Assembly: GCA_002340355.1 (NCBI GenBank)
Contig: DDLX01000015.1
Location: 122,563-186,562 of the forward strand
DNA: 64,000 bases
Direction: 5' to 3'
Source of the DNA: Cytophagales bacterium UBA2561
Lineage (GTDB): Bacteria > Bacteroidota > Bacteroidia > Cytophagales > Thermoflexibacteraceae
How positions within the stretch are numbered: the first letter of the stretch is position 1; each line of letters begins with the position of its first letter. A program made the translations under genes and the position numbers. This document shows, piece by piece, positions 36,229 to 43,542 of this stretch. The notes beneath the pieces are model-generated. The model saw only the letters and a program-made list of their open reading frames with translations, ran no database searches and was not told the DNA's origin.

Positions 36229-36259
36229 CAAAGGTAATTTTTTTGTAGCTGAATTCCAA
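36229..36259 (-). promoter_or_regulatory. Promoter of the yceD-rpmF operon
   Basis: On the minus strand: TTG (36257-36259), a 20 bp spacer and TACCTTTG (36229-36236), a full consensus match. It decides the GTG start of the first gene. Confidence 0.78.
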
Positions 36260-36274
36260 GTACTAAGGATGAAT

Positions 36275-36308
36275 TTTTGAGATTTTGAGTCCCTATTTGA
36301 TATATTTG
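36275..36308 (+). promoter_or_regulatory. Promoter of the PfkB-family kinase gene
   Basis: TTTTG ending at 36279, a 21 bp spacer and TATATTTG at 36301-36308. It gives a leader of about 90 nt to the ATG at 36404. Confidence 0.62.
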
Positions 36309-36403
36309 ATAAATTTTTGAAACTTTGTCCAAAACTTCAAGTCTATCCGAATTCTCAAAAATCACATAGATTTGATGGACACGAAATTTAATCAAAATTA
36401 GAT

Positions 36404-37330
36404 ATGAGTTTATTGACGGTGGGGTCAGTGGCATTTGATGCGATTGAGACCCCTTTCGGGAAAACCGATAAAATCATTGGTGGTGCCGCTACATATATTA
36501 CCTTAACTTCTACCTACTTTACGGATAAATCGAATATTATTGCGGTTGTGGGAGGGGATTTCCCAATGGCAAAAATTGAGTTTTTACAACAAAAAGGCGT
36601 AAATACGGCAGGTTTGCAAATTAAGGAAAACGAAAAGTCCTTTTTTTGGTCAGGGAAATATCACAATGACATGAATTCGAGAGACACTCTCGTTACCGAA
36701 TTGAATGTATTGGGTGATTTTGACCCTATTGTTCCCGAAGAATATCAAGATTGTAAATACTTGATGCTAGGTAATTTAGCTCCTACGGTACAAAGTAAAT
36801 TGATCCAACGACTCAAAAAACGTCCTGAACTAATTGTCATGGATACCATGAACTTCTGGATGGATACGATGTGGGATGAATTGTTACATACCATTAGTTT
36901 AGTCGATGTTTTATCAATTAATGATGAGGAAGCTCGTCAATTAACGGGTGAATATTCTCTTGTTCGGGCAGCTCGAAAAATCCGAACAATGGGACCTAAA
37001 ACCGTCATTATCAAAAAAGGAGAACACGGAGCTTTACTTTTTGGTGAGCATGAAATGTTTTATGCTCCTGCTTTGCCGTTGGAAGATGTTTTTGACCCAA
37101 CTGGTGCAGGGGATACTTTTGCAGGTGGATTTATTTCGTACTTGGCAAAAACCGATGATCCTACTTTCGAAAATATGAAAAAGGCGATTATTTACGGGTC
37201 GGCAATGGCTTCGTTTTGTGTTGAAAAATTCGGAACGGAACGCCTCGAAAATCTTTCTCCAGAAGAAATTAACTTGCGGGTTTCGATGTTCTTGAAATTG
37301 GTGAGTGTAGGCGGAAATATGGAACTCTAA
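36404..37330 (+). CDS. PfkB-family carbohydrate/nucleoside kinase
   Basis: A 308-residue ribokinase-fold kinase that phosphorylates a sugar or nucleoside. The N-terminal GSVAFDAIETPFG with IIGGAATYI (the GG substrate-binding loop) and the C-terminal signature DPTGAGDTFAGGF with catalytic Asp (about residue 237) are both present. It resembles adenosine/sugar kinase-type proteins common in Bacteroidota, but the substrate is not readable. It is divergent from yceD and has a strong terminator. Confidence 0.93.
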   Translation: MSLLTVGSVAFDAIETPFGKTDKIIGGAATYITLTSTYFTDKSNIIAVVGGDFPMAKIEFLQQKGVNTAGLQIKENEKSFFWSGKYHNDMNSRDTLVTELNVLGDFDPIVPEEYQDCKYLMLGNLAPTVQSKLIQRLKKRPELIVMDTMNFWMDTMWDELLHTISLVDVLSINDEEARQLTGEYSLVRAARKIRTMGPKTVIIKKGEHGALLFGEHEMFYAPALPLEDVFDPTGAGDTFAGGFISYLAKTDDPTFENMKKAIIYGSAMASFCVEKFGTERLENLSPEEINLRVSMFLKLVSVGGNMEL

Positions 37331-37373
37331 ATAAATATTTAGTCTAAAAAGATAGCTTTTTATTGGTATTCTT

Positions 37374-37411
37374 GCCTTACTGAACTTCAAAAGTTTAGTA
37401 AGGCTTTTTTT
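37374..37411 (+). terminator. Terminator of the PfkB kinase gene
   Basis: A 12 bp stem, GCCTTACTGAAC with GTTTAGTAAGGC (37374-37404; one G-T), followed by seven T. Confidence 0.9.
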
Positions 37412-37517
37412 GTTTGTGAAATTAGACTTTTCGAAGATAGGAAATAGGATTTAAACCATCTTATTCAAATAGAGTTCTTGAAAAAAGACAACATACAAAA
37501 TCGTAAAGCAATTTTTC

Positions 37518-38231
37518 ATGAAATACATTTTTCATCAAGCAGATTCCCGACATTATAATAATTTGGGTTGGCTACAAACCTATCATACCTTTAGTTTTTC
37601 CAATTATTTTGACCCTAAAAGAGTGAATTTTGGAGCATTACGTGTTCTAAATGATGATACATTAGATCCTGCTAAGGGGTTCGGACAACATCCTCACGAT
37701 AATATGGAAATTGTTTCTATTCCTCTGGAAGGTGCATTGGAACATAAAGATAGTCAGGGAAATAAGACAGTTGTGAAGAAGGGTGAAGTTCAGGTTATGA
37801 GTGCGGGGACAGGTATTTTTCATAGTGAATACAATAGATATAAAGACAGAACCAGTAAGTTTTTACAGATTTGGATTTATCCAAATAAACGAGATGTGAC
37901 TCCTCGTTATCAGCAAATTTCTTTGGAGGTAGATAAAACCCGAAATCAATGGGTACAAATTTTATCTCCTTATGTCGAAGATGCTGGTGTTTGGATTCAT
38001 CAAGATGCTTGGTTTCAGTTAGCTAAATTGGATCAAGGAACTCAAATTGACTATGCTCCAAAATTAGCTATGAATGGCGTATATGTTTTTGTGATTGAAG
38101 GACAAATTGAGGTGAACGAAAAAGTATTACATAGACGAGACGGTTACGGAATTTGGGAAACGGAGAAGTTACATTTTCAAGCTCAAGAAGACACCTATAT
38201 TTTATTAATGGATATCCCTATGACTTTTTAA
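37518..38231 (+). CDS. Pirin family protein (YhhW-like)
   Basis: A 237-residue bicupin of the pirin family. The N-terminal metal site has the usual pattern: His and His in FGQHPHDNME, His in LEHKDS and the GIFHSE motif. Some members have quercetin 2,3-dioxygenase activity; others are redox-linked regulators. Which applies here is unknown. Length fits the single-chain YhhW type. It precedes the pseudo-receiver gene by 46 nt on the same strand. Confidence 0.92.
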   Translation: MKYIFHQADSRHYNNLGWLQTYHTFSFSNYFDPKRVNFGALRVLNDDTLDPAKGFGQHPHDNMEIVSIPLEGALEHKDSQGNKTVVKKGEVQVMSAGTGIFHSEYNRYKDRTSKFLQIWIYPNKRDVTPRYQQISLEVDKTRNQWVQILSPYVEDAGVWIHQDAWFQLAKLDQGTQIDYAPKLAMNGVYVFVIEGQIEVNEKVLHRRDGYGIWETEKLHFQAQEDTYILLMDIPMTF

Positions 38232-38277
38232 GGGACTAATGTTTGATATTTAATTTTTTTCACGAGACCATAAAACA

Positions 38278-38580
38278 ATGAAACCACTTCAAATTTTAGT
38301 CCTTTCAAGTCATGCTAAAATGTTGAAAATCATTTTACGTGCTTTAAATAAGTCAGAATATTGGGAAGCAGTTGGTACAAAAAATTTCCAAGAGGGTATC
38401 CAAGAATTTCAAAAAAATAAGATTGATATAATTCTTTTTGGGATTGGAGTCACTCCTGAAACAGCTTCCAAAGCCACTTCCGAATTTCAAAAGTCAAATC
38501 CTAATCTAAAAACTGTTTGGCATTATGGAGGTGGAACGGGACTTTTATTTAATGAAATTTATACAGTTTTAAATAACTGA
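38278..38580 (+). CDS. Pseudo-receiver (response-regulator-like) protein lacking the phospho-acceptor Asp
   Basis: A 100-residue protein with the CheY-like pattern: an N-terminal hydrophobic strand (LQILVLSS), a middle strand IDIILFGIGV, and a C-terminal WHYGGGTGLL. At the position where receivers carry the phospho-acceptor Asp (after IILF), this protein has Gly55. The acidic pair is also absent from the first strand. It therefore cannot be phosphorylated in the usual way. It looks intact and probably acts as a protein-binding domain. The neighbour pirin gene is 46 nt upstream. Confidence 0.72.
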   Translation: MKPLQILVLSSHAKMLKIILRALNKSEYWEAVGTKNFQEGIQEFQKNKIDIILFGIGVTPETASKATSEFQKSNPNLKTVWHYGGGTGLLFNEIYTVLNN

Positions 38581-38590
38581 TAGTCAAAAG

Positions 38591-38636
38591 GAAAAATCAA
38601 CTTATTGGGTTTGAAAATTCAATAAGTTGATTTTCC
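38591..38636. terminator. Bidirectional terminator between convergent genes
   Basis: A 15-17 bp stem, AAAATCAACTTATTG with CAATAAGTTGATTTT, between the pseudo-receiver and carboxylase genes. Confidence 0.82.
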
Positions 38637-38657
38637 AAAAATTTAAATTATCTAAAA

Positions 38658-40289
38658 TCACACCTGTAAAATTCCCGTATTGTATCGTTTGGTAATTGGG
38701 GCATGATTTGCGGCTTCAATACCCATCGAAATTACTTTTCGAGTTTCTAAAGGCTTGATGATTCCATCCGTCCAAAGTCTGGCTGCCGAATAATAAGGCG
38801 ACAACTGAGCATCATATTTTGCTTGAATTTTTTGAAGATGTGCCTGTTGTTCTTCTTCACTCATTTCTTGCCCTTTGGCTTTTGCACCAGCCACTTTGAT
38901 TTGTAAAAGAGTTTTGGCAGCAGATGCCCCACTCATTACCGCAATTTGAGCTGTAGGCCACGCATAAATCAGACGAGGATCATAGGCTTTTCCACACATG
39001 GCATAATTCCCTGCTCCATAGGAGTTTCCAACAATAATCGTAAATTTTGGAACAACCGAATTAGCCATTGCATTGACCATTTTTGCCCCATCTTTAATAA
39101 TTCCACCGTGTTCGGCTCGACTTCCAACCATAAATCCGCTTACATCCTGTAAAAAGACCAAAGGAATTTTTTTCTGGTTACAATTCATGATAAATCGTGC
39201 TGCTTTATCTGCCGATTCGGAATAAATCACGCCACCCATTTGCATCTCACCTTTTTTGGTTTTGACAATTTGGCGTTGATTAGCAACAATTCCAACTGCC
39301 CAACCATCTATCCGAGCATAGCCACAAAGTAAAGTTTTGCCGTAATCCTGTTTATATTCGTCAAATTCAGAATTATCCGCTAAACGATGAATAATCTCTA
39401 ACATATTGTAAGGCTTGACGCGGTCAGTAGGGAAAAATCCAAAAATTTCATTAGGATTCTTGGCAGGTTCGGAAGGCTCAATACGGTCAAAACCTGCTTT
39501 TTCATAATCACCAACTTTGTCCATAATTTTCCGAATTTGAGTGAGACACTCTTTATCATTTGGACATTTATAGTCGGTTACTCCTGAAATTTCAGAATGG
39601 GTACTTGCTCCTCCAAGAGTTTCATTATCAATACTTTCACCAATAGCTGATTTCACCAAATACGAACCTGCCAGAAAAATTGTTCCTGTTTTATCGACAA
39701 TCAGAGCTTCGTCCGACATGATAGGCAAATAGGCTCCGCCAGCAACACAACTCCCCATCACTGCCGCAATTTGTAAAATTCCTTCAGAGGACATCATGGC
39801 ATTATTTCGGAAAATACGCCCAAAATGTTCCTTGTCTGGAAAAACCTCATCTTGCATTGGTAAAAAAACACCTGCACTATCGACCAAATAAATAATTGGC
39901 AAACGGTTTTCCATTGCAATCTCTTGTGCGCGGAGATTTTTTTTGGCAGTAATCGGGAACCATGCCCCTGCTTTTACGGTGGCATCGTTTGCCACAATCA
40001 CACATTGACGACCAGATACATATCCAATCCCACAGACCACACCACCAGATGGACAACCTCCTACCTCGTCATACATTCCTTCACCTGCAAAACCTCCAAA
40101 TTCTAAAAAATAGGAATCTTTATCTATCAAAAAATCAATACGTTCTCTAGCAGTAAGTTTGCCTTGTTTGTGTTGTTTGGCAATGCGTTTTTCACCTCCA
40201 CCTTGTTTTACTTTGGCGAATTTTAAGTCTAAACGAGAGCAAAGTAGTTTGAAGGCATCCTCGTTTTTATGGAATTCTAATTCGGTCAT
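38658..40289 (-). CDS. Acyl-CoA carboxylase beta subunit (carboxyltransferase)
   Basis: A 543-residue carboxyltransferase subunit, about the usual length for the methylcrotonyl/propionyl-CoA carboxylase beta type. It transfers carboxyl from carboxybiotin to an acyl-CoA. Typical stretches are LTARERIDFLID near residue 46, VANDATVKAGAWFP, GSCVAGGAYLP, and FLQDVSGFMVGS with GAKMVNAMANS. The final region has the characteristic MSGASAAKTLLQI. It is not adjacent to biotin carboxylase, which is encoded at 59888. The strong similarity to methylcrotonyl-CoA carboxylase-type sequences suggests leucine catabolism, but the substrate is unproven. Confidence 0.93.
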   Translation of the reverse strand: MTELEFHKNEDAFKLLCSRLDLKFAKVKQGGGEKRIAKQHKQGKLTARERIDFLIDKDSYFLEFGGFAGEGMYDEVGGCPSGGVVCGIGYVSGRQCVIVANDATVKAGAWFPITAKKNLRAQEIAMENRLPIIYLVDSAGVFLPMQDEVFPDKEHFGRIFRNNAMMSSEGILQIAAVMGSCVAGGAYLPIMSDEALIVDKTGTIFLAGSYLVKSAIGESIDNETLGGASTHSEISGVTDYKCPNDKECLTQIRKIMDKVGDYEKAGFDRIEPSEPAKNPNEIFGFFPTDRVKPYNMLEIIHRLADNSEFDEYKQDYGKTLLCGYARIDGWAVGIVANQRQIVKTKKGEMQMGGVIYSESADKAARFIMNCNQKKIPLVFLQDVSGFMVGSRAEHGGIIKDGAKMVNAMANSVVPKFTIIVGNSYGAGNYAMCGKAYDPRLIYAWPTAQIAVMSGASAAKTLLQIKVAGAKAKGQEMSEEEQQAHLQKIQAKYDAQLSPYYSAARLWTDGIIKPLETRKVISMGIEAANHAPITKRYNTGILQV

Positions 40290-40364
40290 CGAATGTGTAC
40301 GGTTAAGTTTATAAAAATTTAAATACAGTCAATAAATTTTAAAAAATAAACACAAAAAATAGTT

Positions 40365-40883
40365 TTAGTCTTTCAAAAAACTGAGAATATTAGCATCTGT
40401 TGTGAGTAACTCTTGAGGTTTACGAGCTTCGGATTCATAAATTTTGAGAAAATCAAAGGTCGATTTCTGAAAAAACGTAATGGTTTTTTTGAATAAATTA
40501 GGTGGAATAAATAAATGAAGTGATATATCCGTACATTGAATATGAACTTCGCCCGCAAAAATATTGGGCTTGGCGGTCAAGATAGGGTATTTTTCAAAAG
40601 TCATTTCTCGAATTTCTGACTTTCCAAAAATAATTGCTCGAAAGGCTCTATTTTGCCAAACTCGTAAAACAAAGCCTTTTTTTAAGATTTCAATATTGGA
40701 ATAAATAAATTGATTTTCAATAAGTTGTAATTCATCTAATTGAGATTCGTCAGCTTGTAAAATCATTCTTGGTGACCCGACACCACCCATTTTAATTTTT
40801 TCAAAAAATGAATACTCCCCTCCAAAATTAGTCAAAATTTGAGGTGGAAGTTGTCCATTAGGTGTCAGCAATAATATTTTCAT
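40365..40883 (-). CDS. Hypothetical protein
   Basis: A 172-residue protein when started at MKILLLTPNGQLPP. An ATG 60 nt upstream would add residues unlike a mature N-terminus. No family is recognised. The content is mixed alpha/beta, with FVLRVWQNRAFRAIIFGKSEI and a Phe-rich end. There is no signal peptide. It stands alone downstream of a long intergenic region and may be co-transcribed with the carboxylase gene (gap about 75 nt). Confidence 0.6.
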   Translation of the reverse strand: MKILLLTPNGQLPPQILTNFGGEYSFFEKIKMGGVGSPRMILQADESQLDELQLIENQFIYSNIEILKKGFVLRVWQNRAFRAIIFGKSEIREMTFEKYPILTAKPNIFAGEVHIQCTDISLHLFIPPNLFKKTITFFQKSTFDFLKIYESEARKPQELLTTDANILSFLKD

Positions 40884-41311
40884 AAGAAATTGATTTTCAA
40901 AATTTGATAGTATATCAGCTTTTATCAATAAGGATGATAACATTCTTCTGTAAAAAGTTATTTAAATTTTTAACTAGAATGTTACGTATCATTTTTTTGT
41001 AAAAATGGTTTTTGTTGATATCACTTTGTTAAAAGACTAACAAAGATATTATCGGATACCGTTACAGGTATTTAAACACACTGGTTTAGGGCGTACAAAA
41101 TAATTTATAATCTTGTATTGTTCTTTTTTGTATCAAAATAGTTATAATATTTTATTATTGAATAATGTTTGTTAAAATATTGATAATGAGACAAAAAAGA
41201 TAATATTGTAAATTTTATAAAAAAAGAAATCGGATAGGTTATTATCTTGTGAGAACAAAAAAATAAAATTTATCTTGAAATCTGAGCCTTTGAAGTGTAC
41301 CTTTCGGAAAC

Positions 41312-41468
41312 TTTTGTATTATGAAGATAAATGAACCCAATTCATACATTTTGGGAAATAATTTGGCATAAATTATATATCATTCTAAAAGTCTTTTTCT
41401 GCCAGCTCTACAAAGGAACTTCTGTCATAAGAAGTGGAGCATCCGCCTTCTAGGTGGATGCTTTTTTT
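41312..41468 (+). ncRNA. Candidate small RNA of about 157 nt
   Basis: TTG (41275-41277), a 20 bp spacer and TACCTTTC (41298-41305) form a near-consensus promoter. The transcript would start near 41312 and end at a strong terminator (41438-41468). Between them there is no reading frame, but a hairpin ACTTCT/AGAAGT (41418-41435) and CCCAA/TTGGG. No known family is recognised. Confidence 0.42.
41438..41468 (+). terminator. Orphan rho-independent terminator
   Basis: A 10 bp stem, AGCATCCGCC with GGTGGATGCT (one G-T), a 5-nt loop and seven T. No coding sequence ends upstream on this strand. Confidence 0.88.
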
Positions 41469-41818
41469 ATTCATACCCATCTTTTGTATTTTGGACGATG
41501 AATGGGTAACAATAAAATTACTATAAAAAGTATAGGACAAATGTCTCAAAATCGTAAAGTGTTGATTTTTAGATAATTATTTTTGAGCAGAGTTTACTTT
41601 TTCATGATTTTCTTGAAAATAGTATATTGATAATCAATAAATTAAGTTATGCTAGAAAATTGTGCATAGTCGCTTTGATAAAAAGTAGAGATAGCTTCTG
41701 AATTGATGAAATTATTGTATATTTGAAATTCAAGGTTTCCAACCGTCAAACATTTATTACCTATCTATTGAAACCAAATAAAGTTCGATTATCTTGATTT
41801 CCAAACTGATATAACGAT

Positions 41819-42190
41819 ATGAAATATTCTATTGAGAAGCATGGTAAATATGTTTTATTATCATTGCAAGAGGAAAAGTTAGACTCTTCACAAGCACCAA
41901 GTCTTAAAAGTGAATTTATTACACTAACCCAATCAGGTACACGCAACTTGATCTTGGATATGTCAGGAGTAAAGTACGTTGATTCTTCAGGATTGAGTGC
42001 TATTTTGGTCGCCAATCGATTAGTTACAGAACAACATGGCACACTTGTATTGACCTGCCTAAGTGACCATGTGATGAAATTAATTACTATCTCAAAATTG
42101 GATAGTGTATTGAATATTTTACCTACTATCGAAGAAGGCGTAGATAGAATTTTTATGGAAGAACTGGAGCGAGATCTGCGCCAACACTAA
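41819..42190 (+). CDS. STAS-domain anti-sigma antagonist-like protein
   Basis: A 123-residue STAS domain of the SpoIIAA type. The conserved DMSGVKYVDSSGLSAIL is visible at about residues 48-64, with the Ser-Ser pair whose first or second Ser is phosphorylated in the family. Such proteins are controlled by serine kinase and PP2C phosphatase pairs. A PP2C/SpoIIE phosphatase lies at 14393 in this window, but no anti-sigma kinase is seen. It may act in a partner-switching pathway. It is followed by the queuosine transporter gene at 118 nt. Confidence 0.92.
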   Translation: MKYSIEKHGKYVLLSLQEEKLDSSQAPSLKSEFITLTQSGTRNLILDMSGVKYVDSSGLSAILVANRLVTEQHGTLVLTCLSDHVMKLITISKLDSVLNILPTIEEGVDRIFMEELERDLRQH

Positions 42191-42307
42191 ATCCTATTCC
42201 CTCTTCAGTAGCTATTTATTTATCAGCGTAGTACCTCAAAAGTCTTTGGTGAAGTTCCTTTCTTTGAAAGAAAACCAAGCTTTACCAAAGATTAAATCCA
42301 TTTACTT

Positions 42308-43075
42308 ATGGAATTCAAAGAGTCCAAAAGACAGGTTTTATTTGTCATCTTAACAGGTATTTTTTTGACTAATGCGCTGTTAGCTGAATTGGTAGGTAGT
42401 AAGATTTTTTCCTTAGAAGGAACTTTAGGGTTCGAAGCAGGACAATTTTTAGAACGTGAATTTAACTTAACAGCAGGAGTCGTATTGTGGCCTGTTGTTT
42501 TTATAACTACTGATGTTATTAATGAGTATTTTGGTAAAAAAGGAGTTCAACAAATTTCTTTTCTGACTGTTGCGCTCATCTTGTATGCCTTTGTAATGAT
42601 TTGGGTCATTTCTGGGTTATCACCTGCCGAGTTTTGGCTTAGTTTGCATCAATTCGATTCTCAAAATCAACCCTTAAATATTAATGAAGCCTTTACGAGG
42701 GTCTTTCAACAAGGAATGTCTATTATTTTAGGATCTTTGGTGGCTTTTTTGGTTGGACAATTTTTAGATGTGTATATTTTTCAGAAGTTGCGTCACATTA
42801 CGAAAGGTGGACAAATCTGGTTTCGAGCAACAGGCTCTACCCTTATTTCTCAATTAGTGGATAGTTTTGTGGTTTTGTTGGTGGCTTTTTATTGGTTTGG
42901 GAATCCTGCTTGGCATTTAGAACAAGTCTTTGATGTCGCTATCACTAATTATATTTATAAATTTATCGTTGCTATTTTAGTTACACCACTGATCTATGGA
43001 GCGCATTATGTTATCGAACAATATCTTGGGAAAGAGTATGCTCAAAAGCTTGCCGAGAATGCCAGTCAAAATTAG
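42308..43075 (+). CDS. Queuosine precursor transporter (VUT/YhhQ family)
   Basis: A 255-residue inner-membrane protein with about six hydrophobic segments, in the VUT (YhhQ/QPTR) family that imports queuosine precursors (preQ0, preQ1) for tRNA modification. The family pattern VVFITTDVINEYFGKKG (in the second segment) and GSTLISQLVDSFVV are clear. No queuosine synthesis genes are adjacent. A structured leader with a long stem-loop lies just before the start and may be regulatory or may be the STAS terminator. Confidence 0.9.
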   Translation: MEFKESKRQVLFVILTGIFLTNALLAELVGSKIFSLEGTLGFEAGQFLEREFNLTAGVVLWPVVFITTDVINEYFGKKGVQQISFLTVALILYAFVMIWVISGLSPAEFWLSLHQFDSQNQPLNINEAFTRVFQQGMSIILGSLVAFLVGQFLDVYIFQKLRHITKGGQIWFRATGSTLISQLVDSFVVLLVAFYWFGNPAWHLEQVFDVAITNYIYKFIVAILVTPLIYGAHYVIEQYLGKEYAQKLAENASQN

Positions 43076-43107
43076 ATTTATTCCAATTTTATTTTTGAAT
43101 TAATAAC

Positions 43108-43365
43108 CTAAATCTGAATAGCTTCAGAATCTTGATCAGCTTTGATGGTTTTCAAATTTGATAAATCAACATCAGCGATCATGGTTTCCAGATTTTCAAT
43201 ACGCTCACGAAGCTCTTGATTTTCAATAGTTAATTGTTGAACTAAGGTTTTGTCTTCAGAGGATAGCTTTTTATTGTTTTCAAGTTCTTTGCCTTTGAGC
43301 CATGCATTAGAGGCAATTGCTGTCATGGGAATTAGGGCAAGAATGGTGATAATGGCGAACATCAT
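43108..43365 (-). CDS. Small membrane protein with coiled coil
   Basis: An 85-residue protein when started at MMFAIIT; a TTG 9 nt upstream is less likely. One N-terminal membrane helix (residues 2-20) is followed by a charged region with heptads (ELENNKKL ... ELRERIENLETM). It resembles PspB-like membrane-anchor proteins in outline only. The gene ends 32 nt past the queuosine transporter stop, so the two converge. Confidence 0.65.
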   Translation of the reverse strand: MMFAIITILALIPMTAIASNAWLKGKELENNKKLSSEDKTLVQQLTIENQELRERIENLETMIADVDLSNLKTIKADQDSEAIQI

Positions 43366-43542
43366 AAGAGGCAAGAATTAGGTCTTAAATATAGGTTCCA
43401 AATACAGAAGTAATTCTGTCCAAATTTACGAAATTTATTAGAAAAATTGTTCTGGCGGGATTCTTGATAAAAAATACCGCAACAAGTATTACATTTCGGG
43501 CAGTTTATTCGTTATTTGAAAAAGAAAAGTATCCCACATCGT

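Larger units (their letters stand above)
40884..41818. other. Long intergenic region with hairpins and a candidate small RNA
   Basis: About 935 bp with no credible coding frame. Two structures are clear: an orphan hairpin CTTTGTTA/TAACAAAG (41024-41045), inside longer, partly paired arms (41016-41054), and a terminator at 41438-41468 with a plausible promoter upstream, described separately. A TATATTTG element at 41718-41725 may serve the STAS gene. Confidence 0.6.
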
